From NCBI GenBank assembly GCA_023053545.1, contig JAKZAN010000001.1, forward strand, positions 7,770,565 to 7,834,564: a stretch of DNA of 64,000 nucleotides, in the 5' to 3' direction. Shown one piece after another: positions 41,985 to 56,808 of this stretch. The notes below the pieces were generated by a model. That model saw only the letters and a program-made list of their open reading frames with translations, made no database searches and was not told the origin of the DNA. Source of the stretch: Lepidurus packardi. Lineage: Eukaryota > Arthropoda > Branchiopoda > Notostraca > Triopsidae. The position numbers and the translations under genes are program-made. Every line of letters begins with the position of its first letter. The stretch's first letter is position 1.

Positions 41985-43885
41985 GTAAGAACACCCGTAT
42001 CAAAAACGCATTAGCCGTAATTAGGCATGAATAGTGAACAGAATAGAGACGAAGAAAAACGTTATTACGCAGGTTGTAAGTGCTAACCTTCAAACTGCCC
42101 TTCCCTATCTCAATACTTCGCCTTGGGCGAGGCAAAGGCAGGAATTGTAAGAAAGAGGCCAGGGCCACGCCCAAATTCTCCTAGCGGGATCTGTTTTGCC
42201 CTCTTTAGCCTTCCCTTCCCAGAAAGGCGAGGCTAGTTCTCGCTTGTCGCGCCAAAAAAAGACAACCACAAAAGGTCTCCCACACGCCTACCGTCTTTTT
42301 TATTAGCATACCTCCTTTTTCCCAGCTTTCCTAGCCACCTTTTTTCCTTATTCCAGTCCTTATATTTTATCTTTGTCTGTGCCCTTCCCCTCTTTCCTCC
42401 CCTGAAACTGTTTCGAGAGCAAAGGAAAACCCGCCCCACCCCATCCCATTTCCTGTTCGTCGTGCAGCTGTCAGGCGATCCTTACATTTTTACGTGTCTA
42501 TCACTAATACCACCCCATTTTTGAACGCCCTTTTCCTTGCCCCGCGTTTCCGAAATGGGTTGATAGCGGACTAGTCATTGCATGGGTTCAGGTGCGCTAC
42601 CTGGCTACTTTTGAAACCGCGACCAAGTGAGCTGAGCCCGTATCCGATTTTCGCTCATGACGCAAGTGGGCAACAGCGAGTCATGCCAACTTGCCATGTT
42701 TCTTGTTGCCAAGGTAAGTGGAGGAGACGGAGGAGGGTTCGAGCGTGGGAAAGAGAAAGGCGAAAAAGAAGACTAGGGGAGGTCTGTTTGACCTCTCGCA
42801 TATGTGGGCGCCACCCTGATGGGAGTCACCGGCGTTCGTTGCCCCTTCCCTTTTCCCAACTCTAATTCCCCTCCAAAGAAACATGGGGCCGGCTGGGCTT
42901 GGATCAGGACAGCTGCCCAAGCTGAACAAAGGAGCGATGGCGAAATGTGGGGTGGCATTCCAGGTTCCCTACTCCGCCCCATGGTATCCTTTCCACTGTG
43001 GTATCCTCCCCTGAGGGAGGGAAGAACCGCGGGGGGCACTGGCGTCTGTCTGAAAAGCCTTGGATGGGGATGGAACGGGAATTCAAACCGAGCTCAAGGC
43101 TTTTTGAACGTTTCGGGCATGTCATACGCGAAGCACGGAGAGAAGGGGAACAGCCCGAGCCCGGCAACTACGTAGTATTCCTAGATTCGGGCGTACTGTT
43201 TTGTGCAATCAGGGCAGCTACACGAGCGCTTCAACTAGAAAGGCAGAGGCGAGGCAAGCCAAACAGCGAGCACGCATACTCCAAAAGCAGAGGTTGTGGC
43301 AAGTGAGGAACTTGCACAGTTGTCGTCGTCTTCTAGAACTCGCCCGAAGCATCGTACTCCTCCCCTTCAACGCTGATTTGACAACGCCCCTTTTTGCGAA
43401 TTTCTAGCCATTAAAAAAAAAATCAGGTCCTATAGTAGTGTGTGATTGTCAGCTCCTTCGATTGCCAATCTGTGCAAACCTGAAGAAAGAACTAGACCAC
43501 ACATTGCGAGCCTTCACTGTGCTACAAGGGACGCAGCGGAAAGCAAAGCGGGGACAGGGATACGCCCCAAGGCCCAACGCGAACGCCAAGCTTGAGAGGG
43601 CTGGTGCCAAGGATAACAGGGGCTAGGCATACGGAAGCCAAGCCAACACCCAGTTATTGATCTGTAGTTTTCAAACTCGGCAGCAACGCCGTGTTACTAC
43701 TTTAAACACATTTCGAGCATTTACTCATAAACTGAAGCTAATATCGTTCCGTGTGTGGAAATAAACTTGGTTAGCTTCCACTAGCCTGGAGAAAGCTTCA
43801 CAATCCCAGATTTGAGAGCTTCGTTCTCTCAAGTGCAAAAAACAAGGGCTACTTTGTCCCAGATTGATGTAGCACGGCGGCGATA
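41985..43885. other. GC-rich island with unresolved open frames
   Basis: Several overlapping plus-strand frames are open between 42578 and 43626. One basic helical stretch (about 43225-43300, KAEARQAKQRARILQKQRLW) and another at 43438-43626 (LKKELDHTLRAFTVLQGTQR) look coding-like. A strong GTAAGT donor lies at 42714. I cannot assemble a gene or match a family. It could be downstream exons of the THAP gene, a CpG-like promoter region for the Sp factor, or an old transposon. Confidence 0.35.
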
Positions 43886-47115
<3,230 letters not shown>

Positions 47116-47750
47116 TGACATATTTGGGGCCTGCGTGGTTCTGTAGAAGAATATCAAGTGGGAAAACAATGCAAGAATATCGTTGCAGAAGTGATGGTCT
47201 AACATTGTGGTTTTGAAAGATCATGACAGACAGCAAGGTTTTATAAGAAGTGAAATTAACCTTATAGGATTTTCTATTGGGATATTAGTTATGGAACTTT
47301 AGTGAAGTGGGGGAACATAGCTCGGTTTAAGAAACCCAATTTACCTTTACCCCCCTCCAAACTTGTGTGCGTTTGTAAATACCTATGTACTTGAACTTTT
47401 GTAAGTGGCCTAAATCTGTAGGGCTTACTGGGACCACCTACGTTGTCATAGCTATTTGGAAGGAAGATATTTCAAATGCTTTGCACTCGACAGTTGACTT
47501 GATATACACTATAGTTTGCATTGAAACGACAATTAAACAAGACTTATTCTAGAAGAAACGGTTTTATTTCTTGGGTAAAACCCCTTCTCAAAACCATAAA
47601 AGATTTACGTCATTTTCTCCGTAACACTCCGCCCCTTTGAAACCCTTTTTCCCCCAAGATAGAAAACTTTTTTAAGTTAAACATAAGAATAATTTTCCCT
47701 TGGAATGGTTGGAAAGGCCAAGGATCTTTTCCATATCAACGCCAATGGTC
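47116..47750. other. 3' regions of the Sp gene and SEC61B (convergent)
   Basis: The two genes end 636 bp apart and face each other. The interval holds their 3' untranslated regions, with an AATTAAAC stretch near 47530 on the plus strand. No other gene is seen. Confidence 0.5.
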
Positions 47751-48419
47751 TTATGCTCTGGTGTACTTGCCCCAGATGTGTAGCAAGAATACCGAGGCAA
47801 TAAACAGCAACGACATAACCAAAACCGGCACGGGACCTCTGAATAAGCCCAAAATTAGCACGTTTAATGGTTTATTAATTAGAAGCGTTTGGACTTACAC
47901 TTTGACGCCAGGGGAATCATCAGTGTAGAATTTCCACATGCCTCCGCTGCTGGTGCCTCCAGCTCGGGTTCTCGTAGTAGTTGTGACACTGCTGGTAGTT
48001 TTCCTAATGAAATAACAACATTAATAGTAAGGGAATTAGGAGTATAATAAAGTTTCGTACCTTTGTCTAACCGTGCTTCCACTGCCTGCTCTGGGAGCCA
48101 TAGCCTTTCCTGGAGAACGGCCGCCAGCCCCAACATTGGTAGAACTTGGAGAAGCAGGCTGAAATGGTATTAAAAAACATACACATTTTGAGAGTTGAAT
48201 TCAGTTATTAGGTTGTAATTACACTACGATATTACACACATAATGCCATACAGCTGTTGGAAGTATATCTCATAGTTCAAGCACAAAGAAACAGAAAGTA
48301 AAAATGCTTAACTCAACACTATACAAAGTCTACCGAGTTTATCTTAACTGTAAACATGTGAAAAATTTCAAATTTTAAAACCTAGGTATTTAAAATAACT
48401 TACAAGTTGCGCTTACCAT
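47751..48419 (-). CDS. SEC61B: Protein translocon subunit Sec61 beta
   Basis: Four exons (48419-48417, 48158-48061, 48003-47899, 47838-47751) join in frame to 97 residues; the human protein has 96. The first coding exon is only the ATG, followed at once by GTAAGC. Sec61 beta is the tail-anchored subunit of the ER protein-conducting channel. Visible signatures are [29 protein letters not shown], the conserved [20 protein letters not shown], and the C-terminal membrane anchor [20 protein letters not shown] followed by YTRA. Its start lies 272 bp from that of IFT172 on the opposite strand. Confidence 0.97.
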
Positions 48420-48691
48420 GATTTCGACGCTATATCTCAAGAGAGATACGGTTCAATGTACCAAAGTAGGCGTGCTATGATCACTTTGGCCGCCACACAA
48501 CGTCGAATGCGAAGGGCTGACGTGTTCGCGAGCTTCAGAGAACTCTAGCGGTAAAGAATGAAAAGTTTGCTCCTTTTTCCTGTTTTTGACCGCGCAGCTC
48601 CGAATATCTACTCAGAAACCTAGCAACGGGAAAAGTCCAAGACAAAACACTGAAATCAAGATTATCGCAAAACAGGAAAACGTGCCTAAAA
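48420..48691. promoter_or_regulatory. Bidirectional promoter between SEC61B and IFT172
   Basis: Two divergent start codons are 272 bp apart, so both core promoters and leaders lie here. No X-box for RFX ciliary regulation was identified by eye. Confidence 0.5.
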
Positions 48692-51600
48692 ATGCAGCTT
48701 AGACATCTAAAGACCATTCTACCTTATCAGGTAAACATACTTTCATTGTTAAATTAAACTTTGTGAATTTAAAAAGCGTCGAAAATTAAACTTTATGGGT
48801 ACATAATAAAATCTTTCGTGAACTAAGGATGGTGCCGCAAAAGTTACGGCTATCGCTTGGTCTCCGAACAGCTTGAAGTTAGCCGTTTGTACCGTGGATA
48901 GAGTTGTAATTTTATTTGATGACAGTGGCGAGAAACGAGACAAATTCTCCACGAAACCGGCTGATTCTACTGTAATTAAATGTCTGCCTTCTTCCGTAAA
49001 TAATCCTTTCACTTTCAGCACGGAAAAAAGAGTTACGTAGTCAAAGGACTTGCCTTCTCTCCCGATGCTACCAAGATAGCAGTAGGACAAACCGACCATA
49101 TAGTTTTCGTGTACAAAATTGGAGATGATTGGTACGTTGGTATGGTCAACTTCTTCAAAAATTTCATAGTCGTGCTCCTAATTTTATAGGGGCGATAAGA
49201 AGGTAATCTGCAATAAATTCGTGCAGCAATCCGCTGTGACATGCTTAGCATGGCCCATACAAGGAAACTTGGTAATGGGCCTCGCAGATGGCAAAGTTCG
49301 AGTTGCGCAACTAAAAACGAATAAATCAAATACGCTGTACGTTACAGACTCGTACGTGGAAACCCTTGCCGTGAAGTAAGCGTGGACTGCTAATAGAGCT
49401 AATTAATAAGCCACGGTCTCAATAGTCAGAAAGGGACTGGTATCATATCGGGACATGTTGATGGGACCATCGTGCGCTTTTATGTGACAAATGATGGAAC
49501 AAGCCAACCGCAAGGCAAAGTTGTAGTGCATAGCGTCGCTCCCTGCGCTCTGGCTTGGACTGCAAATCATATTATAGCAGCCGGGTGTGACAAGAAGATA
49601 TCCGTATATTCTCCAGAAGGTCGTCAAGTGCAGCAACTCGATTTCTCTCGTCAAGAGGATGAGCATGAATTTACGGCGGCCGCTGTAAGCCCTGACGGTC
49701 AATCAGTAGCCATAGGGTCTTTCAATAGGTAAATTGGTATTCTCCGGAGTCGAGAAAATTCACATTGACTTCTTCTAGAATACGGATATTTACACATTCA
49801 TTTTCCAACCGGCTATGGGAAGAGCAAGCAATTAAAGAAATCCCCTATTTATACACCGTTACTGCTTTGTCATGGAGCCCGGATGGTTTGCACGTTACGT
49901 GCGGAAACCTATGCGGAGGCATCGAAGCGTTCGAATGCGTTTTGAAACGCTCTATCTGGAATGGGCGATTGGAAATTGTACATATTTCCGCGAGTCAAGT
50001 CGTTATAAAGAATAAAACCGGAGGTTCGAGTATGGTTTTGCGAACAAAGCCCGGTTTGGAAATATCCCAAGTTCGCATCATGGGCGAAGATCGATATGCC
50101 GTAGCTCGTACACCACATTCTTTATTGGTTGCCGATTTGGAGCGTTCTCTTTTCAGTGAAGTACCCTGGGAAAACGACAGCACGGTCATGACGGGCGAGA
50201 AAAACTGGAAAGAGAAATTCTATTTCGATAACCCTAGCGCTTGCATGATTTTCATGGATGGCGAACTAACGCTATTAGAATATGGTAGTGACAAAATCTT
50301 AGATCGCATCAGGTATACCCAACGGGTTAGAAGGTATGTTAAAAGGAATGTTTTTCTAAGAAAAGGTTCTGAATTAGGATGGAGTTCATGAACCCGCACC
50401 TAATTAGTGTCAGAATTAATGAGCGTCGCTGGCGAGGGTCCGAAGAGGTCAAAGTGTTAGCTTTCCTTTTGGATCTCAAAACTATTTGCATAAGTAAGTG
50501 TCTGCTTTCCCTAATTTACACGATGTCTAAACAGCGGGAGTTTATTTCAAGGTGATCTAATTAGCAGCAGAGTAATGGGTCAAATTACCCACGATTCCAA
50601 GGTCGACTGGCTGGAACTTAACGAAACAGGAAAAAAATTGCTGTTCAGGGACCAACGAGCTCGATTGTATTTGGTGGATGTTCACAGCACGAGCAAAACT
50701 TCCCTTCTCGGATCTTGCAGCTTTGTGCAAGTAAGAAACATTCACTAACTTGAAAAGTCATTTTTTACTTACGAAATTGTTAGTGGGTCCCGGGCAGCGA
50801 TGTCATAGTGGCACAAAATAATACGAATCTCTGCATTTGGTACAATGTAGAATCACCTGAACAGGTCACGACAATAGACATACGAGGTGACATAATTGAT
50901 CTCGTACGCACCGCGGGCAAGACAGAAGTAAACAAAGTCGACCTGTGAAATAGAAGTTGTTTAAAAACTTTCATAATTAGGTCCGAATCCAGGATGGCAA
51001 TTTTATAACGGATTTGCCTCTCGATGATCAGTTAATCGAGTTTGGAACGGCTGTAGAAGATGGTGATTTACTGCGTGCTTTGATTTACCTGGAAAAGTTG
51101 GACGGTTCCGTGGATGCCAGGGCTTTGTGGCAAAGCTTAGCCAGATTGTCTTGGCAAGCCCAGGAGCTTCGCATTGCTGAACGTTGTTATGCAGCTATAG
51201 ATGATGTGGCCAAAACGCGGTATCTACGTGACACTATCAAGCTTGCTGATGATTTAACCAAAACAATTGGTAAGGACATTGATTTTGCAAAAAAAGTAAC
51301 TAAATATCGATTTAGACGGAGACGGGATGAAAATGCCAGCTGTTTGGGCCCGATTGTCTATTTGTAGCAATGATTTGAAAGCTGCAGAGCGTATTTACAT
51401 TGAACAGGGCCAAGCGGATGAAGCTCTAATTATGTATAAAGTTCTACACAAATGGGAAGACGGTAAAAAAAAAGTCTTTCAATGGTTCCATATTTGATTT
51501 CTATTCCAATCGGACTTTTTCAGCTATGAGAATCCAAGACATGTATGCCGTATCTGGCACACAAGATCTGAAGCAAGAATATTTGCTATGGCTACAAGAA

Positions 51601-54600
51601 ACGCACCAGGACGACAAAGCTGCTGATGTGAAGATCAAAGAAGGAGACGTTCAAACTGCTTTGGCCTTGTACCTCAAAGCTGGGTTGCCCGGCAAAGCTG
51701 CGAAGTAAATTTCTAGAACGTTTGAAGCCAGAGTATTACGACTAAATTGCGTTGCTTTTCTAGGTTAGTTATGGAAACCGAAGACTTACTGCACAATACC
51801 GATGTTGTTCAGCGTGTTATTAGTGCGTTAAATAAAGCTGGATTTACGGAGCAAACGGGAGACGTTTATCAGAGATTAGGTCAGCCGGAAAAAGCCTTGG
51901 ATTGCTATAAAAAAGGCCACGCTTACGTTCGAGCGTTAGAATTGGCCAGGCAAGCTTTCCCTGCAGGTGATAGCACTTCCATATACGGAAAGGATATACG
52001 AAAATTCATAAACTTTGCAACCACAGAGGTAATTACGTTGGAAGAAGCTTGGGGCGACCACTTACATTCCATCAAACAATCAGAAGCTGCTATTGGCCAT
52101 TACATTGAAGCGGGAAAGACTAAAAAAGCATTAGAAGCAGCGATGCAGGCGCATCAATGGGAAAAAGCTGCAGAAATATTACCAGTATGTCTCGATCCAA
52201 GACAGTTATTACCATTGCCAATATTTCCGCCTTTCTAGGTGCTGGGCGGTGTGGAGCTCATGCCGAGCTATTGTCAGAAACTAGGGCAGCATTTCGCCAG
52301 TGTGGGAAAATGTGATCGAGCTGAAAAATTCTTTCTGCAAGCAAACATGTCCAAAGAAGCTATCGCAATGTATAACCAAGCAGGTAATAAAAAAAACATC
52401 CAACGGGCAACGCGACACAAGGACAATTCGACAAAAGGACTCCGTGTACCCGACGCAACGTAACGCCCCTAACGTAAACAACGTAACGTTCCTTAAGTCA
52501 AAAATACGTCACTAGGTAGGTTAGGTTAGACTTGGGTACGTTTGGTTATGTTATGTTAGACGCCCTTATGTCGGGGTCCGGAGTCCTTGTGACGTTTTTT
52601 TTTTTTAAATATGGATTAAGGACTTTCTAATCCCGTTGGAGCTTAACCAATGAGAAGAGACTTTTTGAACTAAAAAATATATTAGTCCCTTAAAAGATTA
52701 TAAACCTGGCGTCCTTCTGTCGGAGCCCGGCGTCCTTGCGTCGGGTACACGGAGTCCTTTTGTCGAGTCGTCCTTGTGTTTACTTCCTATCCGACAAGAG
52801 ATCAATTATGTTACCTTTTGATGTAGGGCAATGGAAGAAAGCGTTTGACTTGGGCAAGAAACATCTTACGCCTACCGAAGTCAAACTAATGTTCCTCGAA
52901 CAAGGAAGGAAGCTCGAAGAACAAGGCAAATTGAAAGAAGCCGAGAAAGTATTTATCATGATCAGTGAACCTGACATGGCCATTACAATGTATAAGAATC
53001 ACCAGCAATACGATCAAGTAAATTGGCTCAAATAGGCACTTTCATTTTTGAATTACTCTTTATTTTTCCATGGCAGCTCGTGAAGCTTGTCAGTGAACAG
53101 AAACCCGAAATGCTCCTTACTACCCATAAAGATTTGGCTAAGCAATTAGAACAAGAGAAGAATTTCCGTGCTGCAGAGCATAATTTCTTGCAAGCAGGCG
53201 ACTGGAAGTCGGCTGTGCACATGTACCGAGTAAACGGGAATTGGGAGGAAGCTTACCGCGTATGGATTTTTTGTTTGTTTGTTTCTATACTAAAACTGTT
53301 CAACAATCATGAACGTAATTAGGTGGCTCGGAACAAAGGTGGCGAGCAAGCTAGCAAGCAATTGGCTTTCTTATGGGCTCAAACTTTGGGCGGCGAATTA
53401 GGTGCTAAACTGCTAACGAGGTACGGCATTCTGAAAGAATGTATCGACTATTCTTGTGATGCCGGCCAGGTAAATTTCCTAGAAATAAATCTAACAGTAA
53501 TAAAGCCTCACCATAATTTGTACAGTTCGAATTTGCCTTTGAATTGGCGAGACTTGGGGCTATGGATAAGGTTTCAGACATTGATTACCGTAGAGCCTTA
53601 CATTTGGAAGAAAAGGGGCAACTCCAAGAAGCCGAGGAGGCTTTTGTAACAGCCGGCAAAGCACGCGAAGCTGTTCACATGTAACGACTATTAGCAGTGG
53701 AGTAGAATTTAATTATGCAGTTGCTAGGTATTTACATGAAAATAATTGGCTAGCAGCAACTCGTGTAGCTGAAACTCATGACAAAGAAGCCTTGTCTGAG
53801 GTTCTTTTGAGCCAAGCTAAAGCAGCTTTCGACGCTAAAGACTTCCCATTGTTTGAAGCCTTGCTGCTTCGGATTCAAAAACCCGAGCTCGCTATCAAAG
53901 GATACAAGGTTTCATTTCTTTAGAATTACAAATTGTATGTATATTAGTTAACGCAATTATCATTGTAGGAAGCTGGCTTGTGGCCGGATGCATTGAGAAT
54001 TTGTAAAGAATACCTTCCGCATAAACTCTCCTCTTTACAAGACGAATACGACCGAGCTTCTGCGTCGAATAACCGCAGACTTGACGCTTCGAACGCCGGG
54101 GGACTGTTGCTTCAAGCGAAGCGATGGGAAGAGGAAGGAGAGTATGCTCGGGCAGTGGATTGCTACTTTAAAGTAACTCCTAACTAGATTCCCGATCATA
54201 ATTTCAATGGCTAGGATCGATAGGTAACTCCTACCATGGTGGGCGACGTGGCAAGGTTGGGAAATATTTGGATCAAGGCCACTGAATTGGCTACTAAGTT
54301 TTTGGACGAAGATAAGGCTAATGCTTACATACACGGAGCCGCAACACAGCTGAAAGATTGGAAACAACACTCCGCTGCGGCTCAACTTTATCTCAGTATG
54401 GACGCAGTCCAAGAAGGCATCGATGTCTTGATTCTTGGCCAAGAATGGGGCAAGGCACGAAAAGTTGCGCAAGAACTAGATCCTGCGTAAAAACACCTCA
54501 CTTCGTGATATTTTTCTTTTCAAAACCTTCAATTACTAGATTGGAAAGTCGTGTCGAAGCTGCTTACAAAACTTGGCTGAAGCAATCGGGTCAAGCGGAA

Positions 54601-55861
54601 CAGTTAGTCGAAGTGGACTTGGGAAGCGGTTTAGATATGTTGGCACAACAAGGAGATTGGCAGAAATGTTTGGAAAAAGCCCAAACACATGGTCCAGCAT
54701 TACTGCAGAAATACGCTGCCCTCTACGCAACACACATGATTAAAGTAAATTGTAAATAAAGGTATTATTTGCCAATTTTGTCCGTTTCGAATATGAACAG
54801 GAGAAAAGACCTGCCACTGCTTTAAAAGTATTGGTGCAATACGGAGCTCCCGCGAACCCGCAGAACTACAACATTTACCGACATTTGGCTGAAGAGCTTT
54901 TGCATAGCACGAAGTCAACGCAAAGTGATTCCGATAATTGGTCTGCCCTCCGAACGATTCTGCTGCAAGTGGTAGGAAGAATTATTTAAAGATTTTCATT
55001 TGATAAAACGTACTGTACGTCATTCTGGTTCTTCATTTTAGACCTCAGAAATGGAAAGTAATGGCAAAGGTTCGGCAGAATATGAAGAATTCCTAAGGTT
55101 ACTTTGGGTATCACATTTCAAATGCACACAAATGTTTTGTCGGAATCATAAAGACTTGGCTCAGCTACGGGCTAAGATCTCTACTTCTCTACTACGATAC
55201 GCTGACATCATACCGGCTGACAAAGCGTTCTATGAAGCTGGCATGGCATCTAAGGTAACGCGAAGAACAAATGACGTCAACGAATAGGATATTCTTTAAA
55301 CGCTTGTTTAGGAGGCTGGCAAGGAAGGATTAGCTTTTGTGTTGCTCAACAGATTCCTGGACTTGGCAGACGCTATAGAGGACGGTTCTGGCATCGAAGT
55401 GCTAGATAATACTGACTTTACGGATACAGATATACCCTTTGATACCTTGTTTCTACCCAAGCAAGCAACAGTCATCGAAAGAGACAAAGAAGAAGCTAAA
55501 GAATGGGTTTTGGCAATCTCGCTGGATCAGAAAGTTGATCAGGTAAAATTTAGTAAGTCGGACACATACTTGAGTTAGAGCTTTACTTTCTGCAGACTTT
55601 GCCGCTGGACGAACGGGGTATTTACGAAGCATGCCTTAACAATGGATCGAGCCAAGCATTGCCTTGTGCAGTAACGGGCTATCCGGTGCTACGAGACCCT
55701 GTCGCTTTCCAGAGAACACAATTTGTCGCTAACAGACAAGATTGGAACGCATTGCTCTTAGCTGCTAAAGGTCACTCAGACTCCGATATTCAAGACGTAG
55801 TGGACTTTATCAAAGATTGGGGTGGGGGACTTACTTCGTCTTCTTTCCAGTATGGATTTTA
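48692..55861 (+). CDS. IFT172: Intraflagellar transport protein 172
   Basis: This is a large multi-exon gene for the peripheral IFT-B subunit needed for ciliary assembly and for the tip turnaround of IFT trains. The first exon is [13 protein letters not shown]. Two N-terminal WD40 propellers follow (about 48830-50960): [58 protein letters not shown]. The rest is a long TPR-like helical solenoid (51000-55560): [45 protein letters not shown] and similar units. The conserved C-terminus includes CAVTGYPVL and FIKDWGGGL and stops at 55861. Most introns are 50-80 bp; one, at 52383-52827, is about 445 bp and holds a transposon-like insert. The family is about 1,750 residues, and the span here is consistent with full length. 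Confidence 0.95.
52415..52779. mobile_element. Inverted-repeat element with iterated GTCCTTNTGTCG motifs, in an IFT172 intron
   Basis: The left end (52415-52458) begins ACACAAGGAC and continues through CGACAAAAGGACTCCGTGTA. The right end (52732-52779) is its near-exact reverse complement and ends GTCCTTGTGT. The 12-base motif GTCCTTNTGTCG recurs in direct orientation near 52563, 52583, 52711, 52732, 52754 and 52770, and in inverse orientation in the left arm. The element is about 365 bp, has no reading frame, and accounts for almost all the excess length of this intron. I see no clear target duplication, so the superfamily is undetermined. Confidence 0.7.
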
Positions 55862-56808
55862 GGACTAGTTATGATGAACACAAAAAATTTGGTTACCTTT
55901 TCTTGTATAACATAAAAATTTAATTTTTTTTTTAATCGGCACTATTGACATTCGTGTGAAAATGACGGCGAATAAAATGTCCTTTTGTTTCCAACAATTT
56001 GGACTTTGAGATTCTTTACAAAAGGCATACGGGACCCTAGGCCGCAACGTCACACAAAAATAATAGCGATATTTGTATATCGGTTTCGTAGCTATTGTTT
56101 GTTTACTGACGGAGTACAACAGGCAGGATTCATCTAAGGCTCGTACTCAATTCAACCAAGCATCACTCGAGCAACACATGCGAATTATACTGTTATTGGG
56201 ACTACAACCTTGGCTTAGCTTGTATGAAAGCTGCCCACAAGTCCCTCGGGTCGTCTACCGATGGGTTGATTGCAGGTGGCTACATTATTGACGGACAAGA
56301 ACATTAGTTTCGTTGCCTGATAACACTAAACGTCGAATGTCATTCACGCTGAATCATTTGACTCAGGAAAAGGGTGGGAAGGGAAGTAATTTGCAGAAGT
56401 GCTCACAAATCAGAAATGTCATTTAAGAGTGTTCACAATTAGTCCAATAAATAAACAACAACTTCTCTGGCTATAATGAAAACAAAGTAAAGGGAGACAG
56501 TGGTCAGATGGATATACAAATTTCGCCATGTTGATGTTATTGCATTGAGCAGAATATCCTATCCTACTATAAGAAGTCCAATTTCCAGTAACTTTTCACC
56601 ATTGTTAATGCTTCGTTGAGTGCTAAAGTGCATTTTAAAAACAAAAGGTCCGAATATCCTTATCAGAAATAATACACTTCCAATTCATATTAAAAGAGTC
56701 CCATAATAATCGTGATCCCTTGTCAAGTTTCAAGTTTTCGTGACGGAATCAATAGATGGCACACGTATCGGCGTACCGAAGCTGCATCCCAGATGAATAC
56801 GCTCCCAC
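55862..56808. other. 3' regions of IFT172 and the SLC4 gene (convergent)
   Basis: This is the untranslated and intergenic sequence between two facing genes. AATAAA-like sites occur at about 55972 and 56448. No further gene is recognised; short frames here have no family features. Confidence 0.5.
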
